Part shown: positions 23,819 through 32,092 of the stretch, piece after piece
Numbering within the stretch: the stretch's first letter is position 1
How the letters are laid out: every line of letters begins with the position of its first letter
From: JBAZTO01 sp041661865
GTDB taxonomy: Bacteria; Planctomycetota; Phycisphaerae; SM23-33
Direction of reading: 5' to 3'
DNA length: 52,513 nt
NCBI GenBank assembly: GCA_041661865.1
Contig: JBAZTO010000026.1
Location: 1-52,513 of the forward strand
Position numbers and translations under genes: made by a program
The notes under the pieces: generated by a model
Told to the model about the DNA's origin: nothing
Databases searched by the model: none
The model's input: the letters and a program-made list of their open reading frames with translations, nothing else

Positions 23819-24772
23819 TTAAAGTCCTTGGCTTTTCAGCCAGGCGGCGCACAAGTCCTTCCAGCGTGCCACGTCCGGCGCATCCTCGGCCAGTGCCAGC
23901 CCGTGGCGGCCATGCGGGAAGATGTGCAGCTCGAAGGGCACCTTGTTGCGGCGAAGGCTCCTGGCGAGCAGCAGGCTGTTCTCCACGGGCAGCGCGGCAT
24001 CGTCGGCCGTCTGCCAGATGAATGTCGGCGGCGTCTGGGGAATGATCCGGTTTTCCAGGCTCATGTACTCGACCAACTCCCGCGAAGGCTTCTCGCCCAG
24101 CAGTGCGTACCGGGCCTGCTCGTAGCCGTACGGCCCCAGCGTGATGAGCGGATAGCAGGCGACGATAAAGTCCGGGCGGCACGATTGACGCTCGATCGGG
24201 TCGGCGTTGTTGGGATCGCCGGCGTCGAACATCGTCCCGGCCGAGACCACCAGGTGGCCGCCGGCACTGAAACCCATCATACCCACGTGGGCCGGGTCCA
24301 CTCCCCACGTTGAGGCATTGGCCCGCACCATGCGAATGGCCCGCTGAATGTCGCGAAGGGGCTCGGGGTGGTGATGCGGCGAGACGCGGTAATCCAGCAC
24401 GAACGCCGCGATTCCCAGGCTGGAAACCCATTGCGCCACGGGGACGCCCTCGTGCGCCGCCCGATAGGCATACGCGCCGCCTGGACAGACAATGATGGCG
24501 CCCCGGCTGCGACGCACCTCCGGCAGGAATGGTGTCAGTCGCGGATAATCGTTTGCGTCGGCACCGCTACAGGCACAGGGCAGCGGCGGCTGCCACAGGG
24601 CGATAGCATCGAGTTTGTGGACGGCGGAAGGCATGGTTTGGGGAGTTCCTCCTTCGCACGAGTGTATGGAACCATTGGCTGCGTTGGTAGCTGCGTCGGC
24701 TGCGCGGAGCGAGGTGGCCGATCCGATCAAGAGCACCGCGGAAAGCGTCATCAATAGAGGAAAGCGTTTCAT
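23819..24772 (-). CDS. Exported alpha/beta-hydrolase esterase (acetyl-xylan-esterase/BD-FAE-like)
   Basis: A 317-residue secreted serine esterase. The signal peptide is clear (MKRFPLLMTLSAVLLIGSAT, cleavage after about residue 24-25). The oxyanion motif PGGAY (97-101), nucleophile elbow GFSAGG (Ser 169), acidic residue in TADDAALP (Asp 257/258) and His 290 in HGRHG give a complete catalytic triad. Relatives remove acetyl or feruloyl groups from plant polysaccharides. The ATG at 24772 was preferred over one six codons upstream because AGGAG lies eight bases before it and it begins the signal peptide. It may head the - strand esterase-sulfatase-unassigned-GH78 operon, although a 199-base gap with a palindrome separates it from the sulfatase. 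Confidence 0.9.
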   Translation of the reverse strand: MKRFPLLMTLSAVLLIGSATSLRAADAATNAANGSIHSCEGGTPQTMPSAVHKLDAIALWQPPLPCACSGADANDYPRLTPFLPEVRRSRGAIIVCPGGAYAYRAAHEGVPVAQWVSSLGIAAFVLDYRVSPHHHPEPLRDIQRAIRMVRANASTWGVDPAHVGMMGFSAGGHLVVSAGTMFDAGDPNNADPIERQSCRPDFIVACYPLITLGPYGYEQARYALLGEKPSRELVEYMSLENRIIPQTPPTFIWQTADDAALPVENSLLLARSLRRNKVPFELHIFPHGRHGLALAEDAPDVARWKDLCAAWLKSQGL

Positions 24773-25104
24773 GCACAGCTCCTGAGGCAAGCACCGTCGC
24801 TCGACTGCTAAGAACCTATCTCAGCAGGTGTGTGGCACAGGCTTTCCAGCCTGTACGCGGCACAGCTTGGAAAAGCTGTGCCACCTATTGGGATAAGTTC
24901 TAAGTGTCCCGGCCATAAACACGCAAGTCAAGCATGTTGCCGCAAGTTAGTCCGTGATTGCCGGCAATACATGACCAATAAGCGTTGCCCCCGCAGGTGC
25001 CGGCCGAATATACTCCGCTTGGTTAGGCCTTGGCGTGCCTACGCAGTGAACGTACAACGGAGGCAACAGTCAGAGGCCTGGCCACACAGAGAGGAACCAG
25101 CTGC
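24773..25104. other. Divergent regulatory region between esterase and GH38 genes
   Basis: This 332-base region should contain promoters for both divergent operons. It holds the family A palindrome (24831-24884) and a perfect 12-base palindrome ATTGCCGGCAAT at 24957-24968 that could be an operator half of the sort used by LacI-type regulators. No convincing -35/-10 pair was found. Confidence 0.4.
24831..24884. repeat. Dispersed palindrome, family A (second full copy)
   Basis: GTGGCACAGGCTTTCCAGCC pairs with GCTTGGAAAAGCTGTGCCAC. It is near-identical in ends and layout to 3169-3222 but has a different centre. Here it lies in a divergent, not convergent, region, which weakens a pure terminator explanation. 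Confidence 0.7.
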
Positions 25105-28100
25105 ATGCTAGTTGAACAGAAGACCCTGTCCAAACTCGAATGGCTTGAGCGGCAATACGAGGCCCTGCGGTTTCAGACCGTCGCTCAGGTTGACATGGAA
25201 TACACGCAGACGGTCGGCCACCTCCGTCGTGAGCCCGCCGGCGGCGCCTGGAAGAAGGCCCGGGCGCGCCTGCATTGGGGCGACAGCGGCGTGACCGCCT
25301 GGTTCCGCGGCGACGTGCGATTGCCCGCCGTCTGCGGAGGCAAGAGGGTCTTCCTCTCCGCGACGACCGGCGCTCCGGAGGCAATGCTGCTGGTTGACGG
25401 CCAGCCGCGCGGCGTGTTCGATTCAAACCACCCGGTCGTGTGCATGTGCCCTCGAGGCCGGGCCAACCAGAAATACCACGTCGCCCTCGAGGCCTATGCG
25501 GGGCACACCTTCCCCGGCATGCACCCCTACGACTCCGATCGGGTCGTCACGAAAGACATGCGGGTCTTCGAGTCGGTGCTGGTGCTGCTGGAGCGGCCGG
25601 ATGTCACCGAGTTTGTCTTCGACTTCCGCACCCTGCGACAGTTGCTCAAGACCCTCGACGAGCACAGCCTGCGACGCAGCCAGGTGGCTGCGGGCCTGGC
25701 GGAAGTTGTCGCGGTGATCGACGGCATACCGCGCGAATCTGACGAAAAGTTCTGGCGCCCGAAACTTCTCAAGGCCCGGGCGATTCTCAAGCCCCTGCTG
25801 GCCCGGCGCAACGGGGACACGACGCCCTTCTTCGGCCTGATGGGGCACTCGCACATTGACACGGCGTGGCTTTGGACCCTCGCCGAGACCCGGCGCAAGT
25901 GCGCCCGGACCTTCAGCAGCATGCTCAACCTGATGGAGCAGTACCGCGAGATCACGTTCCTCCAGCCTGCTCCCTGCCACACCGACATGATCCGGGCCGA
26001 TCACCCGTCCGTTTTCCGGGAGATGCAGAAGATGTACCGGGCCGGGCGATGGGAACCCAACGGCGCGATGTGGGTCGAACCCGACTGCAACATTCCCTCC
26101 GGCGAGAGTTTCGCCCGGCAACTGCTGCTGGGGGCCCAGACGACGCGCGAGCTGTTCGACGGCTACACCGGCGACACGCTCTGGCTACCCGACGTTTTCG
26201 GCTACTCCGCCGCGTTGCCGCAGATCCTTCAACTGGCCGGCGTCCGCTACTTCTGCACGACCAAAATAGCGTGGAACGACACGACGCGCTTCCCCTACGA
26301 CACGTTCTACTGGAAGGGCATCGACGGAACGAGCGTCCTGGCGCACTTCAACAAGATCCACTGCTGGCCTGACGTGGAGTCGCTGGAGGAAAGCTGGCGG
26401 AAGGTGCAGCACAAGGACGTCCAGAACCGCCGCCTGATGACCTACGGCTTCGGCGACGGCGGCGGGGGGCCGCAGGCGGAGATGATGGAAATGGCCCGGC
26501 GGGTCAACGACCTCGAGGGCTGCCCGCGCACCGCCCACACGACCCTGACGGGTTTCATGGACTCCCTCCGCGATGATCTGGGGCCGCGCCTGCCGGTTCA
26601 CTCCGGTGAACTCTACCTTGAGGGGCACCGCGGGACGCTGACGTCCATTGCGAAGATCAAGCGCGGCAACCGCAAGTGCGAGATCGCCCTCCGCGACGCG
26701 GAAATCTGTTGCGTGCTGGCGATGCTGCACGCCGGCGGCAAGGGCAAGGGCTTCCGCTACCCCGCCGCGGCACTCTCCGACGTCTGGCGGCAATTACTCA
26801 CCAACCAGTTTCACGACATTCTGCCCGGCTCATCCATTGCCGCCGTCAACGACGAGGCCATTGCGTCATTCGATGCCATCGGCCGCGAGGCCGGGAATCT
26901 GGCCAGTAGCGCCATGGCCGCGATCGCGGGCGGCAAGGCAGCCGGGAATTATCGCCTCCTCTGCAACACCCTCTCCTGGGATCGCTCGAACATCCTGCTT
27001 GAGAACATCCCGCCGAAGACCACTGTGGACGATCCGCAGGTTGTGACCCAGCAGGTGCGCGACGTGGCCGATACGCCGGGCCTGGCCATTTCCGGTGTCC
27101 GCGTCCCGGCCCTGGGCACGGCGGCCGTCAAGCTGAAGAAGGCCAACGGGTCGGCCCGAAGCTCGGCCTTCCGCACCGGCAAGGACTTCGTCAAGACCCC
27201 GTGGGCGGTCATCCGGTTTGACAAGGCCGGCCACATTATTTCGCTGCTGGACACCGCCCGAGACCGGGAGGCCGTGCAGCCCGGCGGCGAGTTGAACAGC
27301 TTCCTGCTCGGCCAGGATGTGCCCCACGTATGGGACAACTGGGACATCGACATTGACCAGCGGGCCAAGCTCCGCGAGGCAGGAAAGCTGCGGTCGCGCG
27401 AAGTTGTCTGTGACGGTCCGCTGCAACTGCGGATTCGCAGCTGCTACGAACTCAGCGCCGCCTCCGCCATCGTTCAGGACATGGTCTTTCACGCGCACAG
27501 CCCGCGAATCGACTTCGACACGCTGATCCAGTGGAATGAACGGCACAAGCTTCTCAAGGCCGCTTTCGCGATCAACGTTCAGACGGACTGGGCCCGGCAC
27601 GAGATCCAGTACGGCCACGTTCGCCGGCCGGTGCACACCAACACGCCGGCCGATCGCGCCCGCTTCGAGGTCTGCTGCCACAAGTGGAGCGACCTGTCGG
27701 ACGAGCAGTTCGGGGTGGCCCTGCTCAATGACAGCAAGTACGGCATCGGCATGGAAGGCAACCAGATGCGGCTGAGCCTGCTGAAATCCGGCACGCATCC
27801 CGATGAGCGCGGTGACGCCGGCACGCACAGGATGATCTACAGCATCCTGCCTCATGGCCCCTTCTCGGTCGGGAACGTCGTGCGCGAAGCCTATGAGCTC
27901 AACATCCCGCTGCACGCCTTCGCCGCCAACGCCAACACGGCACCCGTTGCGAGCCTGCTGACGGTGGCCCCGGTCAACGTCATCGTCGAAGCCGTCAAGC
28001 GATCCGAAGACGGTCAGGGCTTTATCGTGCGACTTTATGAGGCCGGCCATTCCTCCTGCACGGCCCGCATTCAGTTCGGCACGGCCGTCAAGCGAGTACA

Positions 28101-28206
28101 GGAAGTAAACCTGCTCGAAGAGAACCCGCGACCGCTGAAGCTTCGCGGACACACGCTCGAACTGCCTCTGCGGCCGTTCGAGATCAAGACGCTCAAGTGT
28201 ACCTGA
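25105..28206 (+). CDS. GH38 alpha-mannosidase, cytoplasmic (first copy)
   Basis: A 1033-residue retaining alpha-mannosidase-type enzyme without signal peptide. The catalytic domain starts around 235. HSHIDTAWLW (248-257) provides the zinc-binding His and Asp, EPDCNIPSGES holds the nucleophile Asp 327, and WLPDVFGYSAALPQIL and DGGGGPQ complete the active site. The N-terminal 200 residues and the C-terminal beta domains (about 640-1033) follow the normal family layout. The length is usual for large bacterial GH38. The ATG at 25105 has GAGAGGAA upstream; the frame extends a further 25 codons into intergenic sequence. It is the first gene of the + strand GH38-GH29-GH29-GH29-like run. Confidence 0.9.
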   Translation: MLVEQKTLSKLEWLERQYEALRFQTVAQVDMEYTQTVGHLRREPAGGAWKKARARLHWGDSGVTAWFRGDVRLPAVCGGKRVFLSATTGAPEAMLLVDGQPRGVFDSNHPVVCMCPRGRANQKYHVALEAYAGHTFPGMHPYDSDRVVTKDMRVFESVLVLLERPDVTEFVFDFRTLRQLLKTLDEHSLRRSQVAAGLAEVVAVIDGIPRESDEKFWRPKLLKARAILKPLLARRNGDTTPFFGLMGHSHIDTAWLWTLAETRRKCARTFSSMLNLMEQYREITFLQPAPCHTDMIRADHPSVFREMQKMYRAGRWEPNGAMWVEPDCNIPSGESFARQLLLGAQTTRELFDGYTGDTLWLPDVFGYSAALPQILQLAGVRYFCTTKIAWNDTTRFPYDTFYWKGIDGTSVLAHFNKIHCWPDVESLEESWRKVQHKDVQNRRLMTYGFGDGGGGPQAEMMEMARRVNDLEGCPRTAHTTLTGFMDSLRDDLGPRLPVHSGELYLEGHRGTLTSIAKIKRGNRKCEIALRDAEICCVLAMLHAGGKGKGFRYPAAALSDVWRQLLTNQFHDILPGSSIAAVNDEAIASFDAIGREAGNLASSAMAAIAGGKAAGNYRLLCNTLSWDRSNILLENIPPKTTVDDPQVVTQQVRDVADTPGLAISGVRVPALGTAAVKLKKANGSARSSAFRTGKDFVKTPWAVIRFDKAGHIISLLDTARDREAVQPGGELNSFLLGQDVPHVWDNWDIDIDQRAKLREAGKLRSREVVCDGPLQLRIRSCYELSAASAIVQDMVFHAHSPRIDFDTLIQWNERHKLLKAAFAINVQTDWARHEIQYGHVRRPVHTNTPADRARFEVCCHKWSDLSDEQFGVALLNDSKYGIGMEGNQMRLSLLKSGTHPDERGDAGTHRMIYSILPHGPFSVGNVVREAYELNIPLHAFAANANTAPVASLLTVAPVNVIVEAVKRSEDGQGFIVRLYEAGHSSCTARIQFGTAVKRVQEVNLLEENPRPLKLRGHTLELPLRPFEIKTLKCT

Positions 28207-28255
28207 GAAACACCGGCCGACAGTGCCGGGCACCCCTAATTGCAAGGATAACATA

Positions 28256-29515
28256 ATGAAATCGCGATCAGCCGCACAGACACGCCACAAGCATCGGCTG
28301 GAGTGGTGGCAGGATGCCCGCTTCGGCCTGTTCCTCACCTGGGGGCTGTACAGCGTCATCGGCCGGCATGAATGGGCCATGGTCTGCGAGGCCATCCCGA
28401 TGTCGGAGTACGAGTTGCTGGCCCAGCGGTTCAAGCCCGATCCCAACGCGGCCCGTCAGTGGGCCAAGGTGGCGAAACAGGCCGGTATGAAGTACATGGT
28501 GATGACGGCCAAGCACCACGAGGGCTTCTGCCTGTGGGACACCCAGACCACCGACTATTGCGCGCCCCGGCAGGCCTGCGGGCGTGACCTGGTGGCTGAA
28601 TATGTCCAGGCGGCGCGGGCTGAAGGGCTGGGCGTGGGCATCTATTATTCGCTGATGGACTGGCACCACCCTGACGGGCAGAAATGTGCCAAGGACCTCG
28701 CCGCTCGCAAGCGCTACATCAGCTACGTTCACCAGCAGGTGCGAGAACTTTGCGCCAACTACGGCAAGATCGACATCCTGTGGTATGACTGCGCGCTGCC
28801 GTTGAAGAGCGCCGCCGCCTGGCAGACGAAAAAGATGAACGCGATGGTTCGCCGCCTGCAGCCGGATATTCTCATCGACGACCGCGCGCACCTGCCCGGC
28901 GACTTCAAGACCCATGAGCAGGGAATTCACTACGGGTTTGGCGGAGGGCCGTGGGAAACCTGCATGACCCTGAACGATAGCTGGGCCTACCAGGCCGCCG
29001 ACGATGCCTGGAAGAGCCCCAAGCGGATCATCCGCGACCTTCTGGCCTGCGCCCGGGGCAATGGCAACTACCTGCTGGCTGTCGGGCCCCAAGCCGACGG
29101 GATGCTGCCGGAAGAGGCCGTCAAGATCCTCACGACCGTTGGAAAATGGCTGGCGGTAAACGGAGCGGCCGTTTACGGGACCGATCCCTGTCCACTTGGC
29201 AACAGCGTCTTTTCCCTCCCGACCCGCAAGGGCAACAAGCTCTACCTGAATTGTTACCATTGGCCGGGCCGGCAATGGTCGCTGCCGGGATGGAAGTTCA
29301 AGGTCAAGTCCGCGCATATCCTGGCTACCGGCCAGCCGCTCCGCTTCCAGCAGGACCGCTACCGGGTGAGGTTCATGGACTGCCCCAAGAAGCCGCCGCA
29401 GCCCCTGGTGACGACGATCGTGCTTGATTGCGACCGTCCGCCAGTGCGTCAGATGACGCGCGAGCAGGTATGGACTGCGAATGAGCGCCCCAGTGTTGAC
29501 GTAACGTTTCATTAG
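28256..29515 (+). CDS. GH29-family protein, atypical active site (first copy)
   Basis: A 419-residue cytoplasmic GH29 alpha-L-fucosidase homologue. TAKHHEGFCLWDTQTTDY (84-101) and KIDILWYD with the nucleophile Asp 178 are intact, as is YYSLMDWHHPDG. However, the usual HWG near the N-terminus, whose His contacts fucose in characterised GH29 enzymes, is TWG here (Thr 28). Its tandem paralogue keeps HWG. Altered sugar specificity or low activity is therefore possible. The ATG at 28256 has AAGGAT upstream, and the gene starts 49 bases after GH38. It is closely similar to the following gene throughout, indicating a tandem duplication. Confidence 0.88.
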   Translation: MKSRSAAQTRHKHRLEWWQDARFGLFLTWGLYSVIGRHEWAMVCEAIPMSEYELLAQRFKPDPNAARQWAKVAKQAGMKYMVMTAKHHEGFCLWDTQTTDYCAPRQACGRDLVAEYVQAARAEGLGVGIYYSLMDWHHPDGQKCAKDLAARKRYISYVHQQVRELCANYGKIDILWYDCALPLKSAAAWQTKKMNAMVRRLQPDILIDDRAHLPGDFKTHEQGIHYGFGGGPWETCMTLNDSWAYQAADDAWKSPKRIIRDLLACARGNGNYLLAVGPQADGMLPEEAVKILTTVGKWLAVNGAAVYGTDPCPLGNSVFSLPTRKGNKLYLNCYHWPGRQWSLPGWKFKVKSAHILATGQPLRFQQDRYRVRFMDCPKKPPQPLVTTIVLDCDRPPVRQMTREQVWTANERPSVDVTFH

Positions 29516-29630
29516 AGATTACCCGCATGACAATTGGTATTGTCGTCCGTTGAGGCGCGTTGGCCTCGGGACAATCGCAGGCCCAGGCCTTGGATGAGAA
29601 TAGAGTTCCGTGAGAAGAGGAGAGTTTGTG

Positions 29631-30905
29631 ATGGCAAGCAAGCAGCAGCGTCAGTTGGCCCAGGAGAAGGATCGCAAGCGTCGCATGGCCTGGTGGTTCA
29701 AGGCCAAGTACGGCATGTTCGTTCACTGGGGACTCTACAGCCACTTGGCCCGCGGCGAGTGGACGATGGAGCGAGAAGCCATTCCCGCCGCCGAGTACGA
29801 GCTGCTGGCCAAGCAGTTCCGCCCCAAGCCCAACCCGGCTCGGGAGTGGGTCGCGCTGGCCAAGAAGGCCGGCATGAAGTACGTGGTGTTGACGGCCAAG
29901 CACCACGAAGGTTACTGCCTGTGGGACACAGCCACCACCGACTATTGCGCGCCCAAGCAGGCCGCCGGGCGCGACCTGGTGGCGGAGTACGTCGAGACAG
30001 TGCGGGCCGCGGGCCTGGGCGTGGGCATCTATTTCTCGCTGATGGACTGGCACCACCCCGATGGGATGAAGGGCCTGATTGATCCCGCTGCCCGCAAGCG
30101 GTTCCTGGACTACACGCACAGCCAGGTCCGCGAGTTGTGCAGCAACTATGGCAAGATCGACATCCTGTGGTACGACATGCCCATGCCGTACAAGACGTGG
30201 CAGGGCTGGGAGTCCAAGAAGCTCAATGCCATGGTTCGCAAGCTTCAACCGGGCATCATCATCAACGACCGCTCTCACCTGCCGGAGGACTACTCGACGC
30301 CCGAGCAGCAGATCATCGCCCAGGACCGCGCCTGGGAATGCTGCATGACCATCAACAACAACTGGGGTTACGTCCGCAACGACGAGTCCTGGAAGAGCCC
30401 CAAGCTCATCGTCCGAAACCTGGCCCTCTGCGCCCGCGACGGCGGCAATTACATGCTGAACGTCGGGCCGCTGCCCGATGGCACGGTGCCGCGGAAGTCC
30501 GCGGACATCCTGTGCGAGGTGGGCGACTGGCTGAAACGAAACGGCGAGGCGATCTTCGACACCGAGCGGAACGATGTCCGCCACAGCGAGTTTGCCGTCT
30601 TCACGCGCCGCGGCAAGACGCTCTATGCCTGCTGCCACAGCTGGCCGGGGTCGGACTGGTCCATCGGAGGGCTTAAGACCAAGGTCAAGTCGGTACAGAT
30701 CCTGGCCACCGGCCAGAAGCTCAAGTTCGTGCAGACGCCGCTTCGCCTTCATGTGACGGGCTGCCCCGAGCAGGCCCCTGATGGGCCTGTCAGCGTGATC
30801 AAGCTGGAGTGTGCGTCAGTGCCGCATCAGCGCCCGGTGCAGGAGGTCCGCAGGCTCCGCCAGCGGGCCAAAGTCAATGTCTCCTTCCGCGACAACAAGA
30901 GATAG
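29631..30905 (+). CDS. GH29 alpha-L-fucosidase (second copy)
   Basis: A 424-residue cytoplasmic alpha-L-fucosidase. YGMFVHWGLYS (His 32), TAKHHEGYCLWDT (88-100) and KIDILWYD with nucleophile Asp 182 match the family. The start ATG at 29631 has a strong GAGGAGAG site; an in-frame ATG seven codons upstream lacks one. A short C-terminal beta-sandwich (about 330-424) follows the barrel, as in GH29. It should remove terminal alpha-L-fucose from imported oligosaccharides. It is a tandem paralogue of the preceding gene but retains the canonical active-site His, so it is the better candidate for true fucosidase activity. Confidence 0.92.
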   Translation: MASKQQRQLAQEKDRKRRMAWWFKAKYGMFVHWGLYSHLARGEWTMEREAIPAAEYELLAKQFRPKPNPAREWVALAKKAGMKYVVLTAKHHEGYCLWDTATTDYCAPKQAAGRDLVAEYVETVRAAGLGVGIYFSLMDWHHPDGMKGLIDPAARKRFLDYTHSQVRELCSNYGKIDILWYDMPMPYKTWQGWESKKLNAMVRKLQPGIIINDRSHLPEDYSTPEQQIIAQDRAWECCMTINNNWGYVRNDESWKSPKLIVRNLALCARDGGNYMLNVGPLPDGTVPRKSADILCEVGDWLKRNGEAIFDTERNDVRHSEFAVFTRRGKTLYACCHSWPGSDWSIGGLKTKVKSVQILATGQKLKFVQTPLRLHVTGCPEQAPDGPVSVIKLECASVPHQRPVQEVRRLRQRAKVNVSFRDNKR

Positions 30906-31012
30906 GACGCCAGGACCGTGGCCGCGTTGTCCGTCGTCAGAAGGCGACCGACTGAGTTGATTACCTCGCGGCGGACTGTCGAAGTAAACTGACACTGTTG
31001 AAAGGAACTGTG

Positions 31013-31999
31013 ATGCCTGAAGTGAACGACCCAACCTGGAAGCGGGCCAATACCGACTGGTTCAGCAAGGCTCGCTGGGGCGTGATGACCCACTACCTGG
31101 GGAGCCCCGAAGAGACCGCCGATGCCTGGAATAAGCGCGTGGACAGCATCGACGTCCAGGCCCTGGCCGATCAGGTGGCCTCCACCGGGGCAGCCTACTA
31201 TCTGTTCACCATCGGCCAGAACAGCGGCCACTATTGCTCGCCCAACGCCGCGTATGACTCCTTCGTGGGCATCAGCCCCAGCAAGTGTTCGCGGCGCGAC
31301 CTGATCGGCGACCTGGCCGACGCGCTGACCCGCCGCGGCGTCAAGTTGCTGGCCTACCTCAACAGCGCCGCTCCCTACTGTGACAAGCTCGCCTGCCGGC
31401 GGTTGCAGTGGGAGTGGGGCTACGAAGGCCCGATGGAAGCCTACTCCGGAATCTTCCGGGGCCTGCGCCTGGCGGAGTTTCAGCGCATGTGGGAGGCCAT
31501 CATTCGCGAGTGGTCCACCCGGTGGGGAAACAAGGTGCATGGCTGGTGGATCGACGGCTGCTATTTCGGCGTCGACATGTACAACTTCGCCGAGGAGCCC
31601 AACTGGCGAAGTTTCGCCAGCGCCCTCAAATCGGGCAACAAGGAGTCCCTCATCGCGTTCAACGGCGGGGTCAACCTGCCGGTCGTCTCGATGACGCAGT
31701 ATGAGGATTATACCGCCGGCGAGATCGACGCCGACCTGCCCCTTCTGTTCCGCCAGCCCAAGCGGCCGATGGAAAGGTTCGTCAACGGCGCCCAGTTGCA
31801 CATCCTGACCTACCTGGGCGAGACCTGGGGCGCAGGCTCGCCGAGGTTCCCGGTCGAACTGCCCGCCGGCTACACGAAGTTCTTCAACCGCAGCGGCGGC
31901 GTGGTCACATGGGACGTACCGATCAGTGCGGCGGGCGTTATCCCGCAGGCCTACATCGATCAGCTCAAGGTCATCGGCAAGGCGGCGACGGCTGGGTAG
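31013..31999 (+). CDS. Distant GH29-like barrel protein
   Basis: A 328-residue protein related in outline to GH29. RWGVMTHYLG (His 27) resembles the FGxFxHWG start, TGAAYYLFTIGQNSGHYCSP takes the place of the HHEGF region, and VHGWWIDGCYFG puts Asp 181 where GH29 has its nucleophile. The C-terminal sandwich of true GH29 enzymes is missing. It lacks a signal peptide and ends the + strand run. It may be a divergent hydrolase of a fucose-like or other sugar, or a decayed paralogue. The ATG at 31013 follows AAAGGA; the frame is open five codons earlier. Confidence 0.7.
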   Translation: MPEVNDPTWKRANTDWFSKARWGVMTHYLGSPEETADAWNKRVDSIDVQALADQVASTGAAYYLFTIGQNSGHYCSPNAAYDSFVGISPSKCSRRDLIGDLADALTRRGVKLLAYLNSAAPYCDKLACRRLQWEWGYEGPMEAYSGIFRGLRLAEFQRMWEAIIREWSTRWGNKVHGWWIDGCYFGVDMYNFAEEPNWRSFASALKSGNKESLIAFNGGVNLPVVSMTQYEDYTAGEIDADLPLLFRQPKRPMERFVNGAQLHILTYLGETWGAGSPRFPVELPAGYTKFFNRSGGVVTWDVPISAAGVIPQAYIDQLKVIGKAATAG

Positions 32000-32022
32000 T
32001 TCGCGGCAAATGGCGCGCGGCT

Positions 32023-32076
32023 CGTAGCATGGGCATCTTGCCCATGAGTATCACGGGCGGGACGCCCGTGATACGA
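32023..32076. repeat. Dispersed palindrome, family B (short copy)
   Basis: CGTAGCATGGGCATCTTGCC repeats the beginning of the element at 17241 almost exactly and continues into GAGTATCACGGG in the same order, then closes with a second hairpin (TATCACGGGC/GCCCGTGATA). It sits between the convergent GH29-like and GH51 genes. Confidence 0.7.
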
Positions 32077-32092
32077 CGTTTTGTTAGAGTCC

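Noticed and set aside
26866..30752. Long - frames opposite GH38 and GH29 genes (526, 414 and 459 residues)
   Set aside because: The frames opposite the two GH29 copies resemble each other only because the genes are duplicates; no independent coding evidence.
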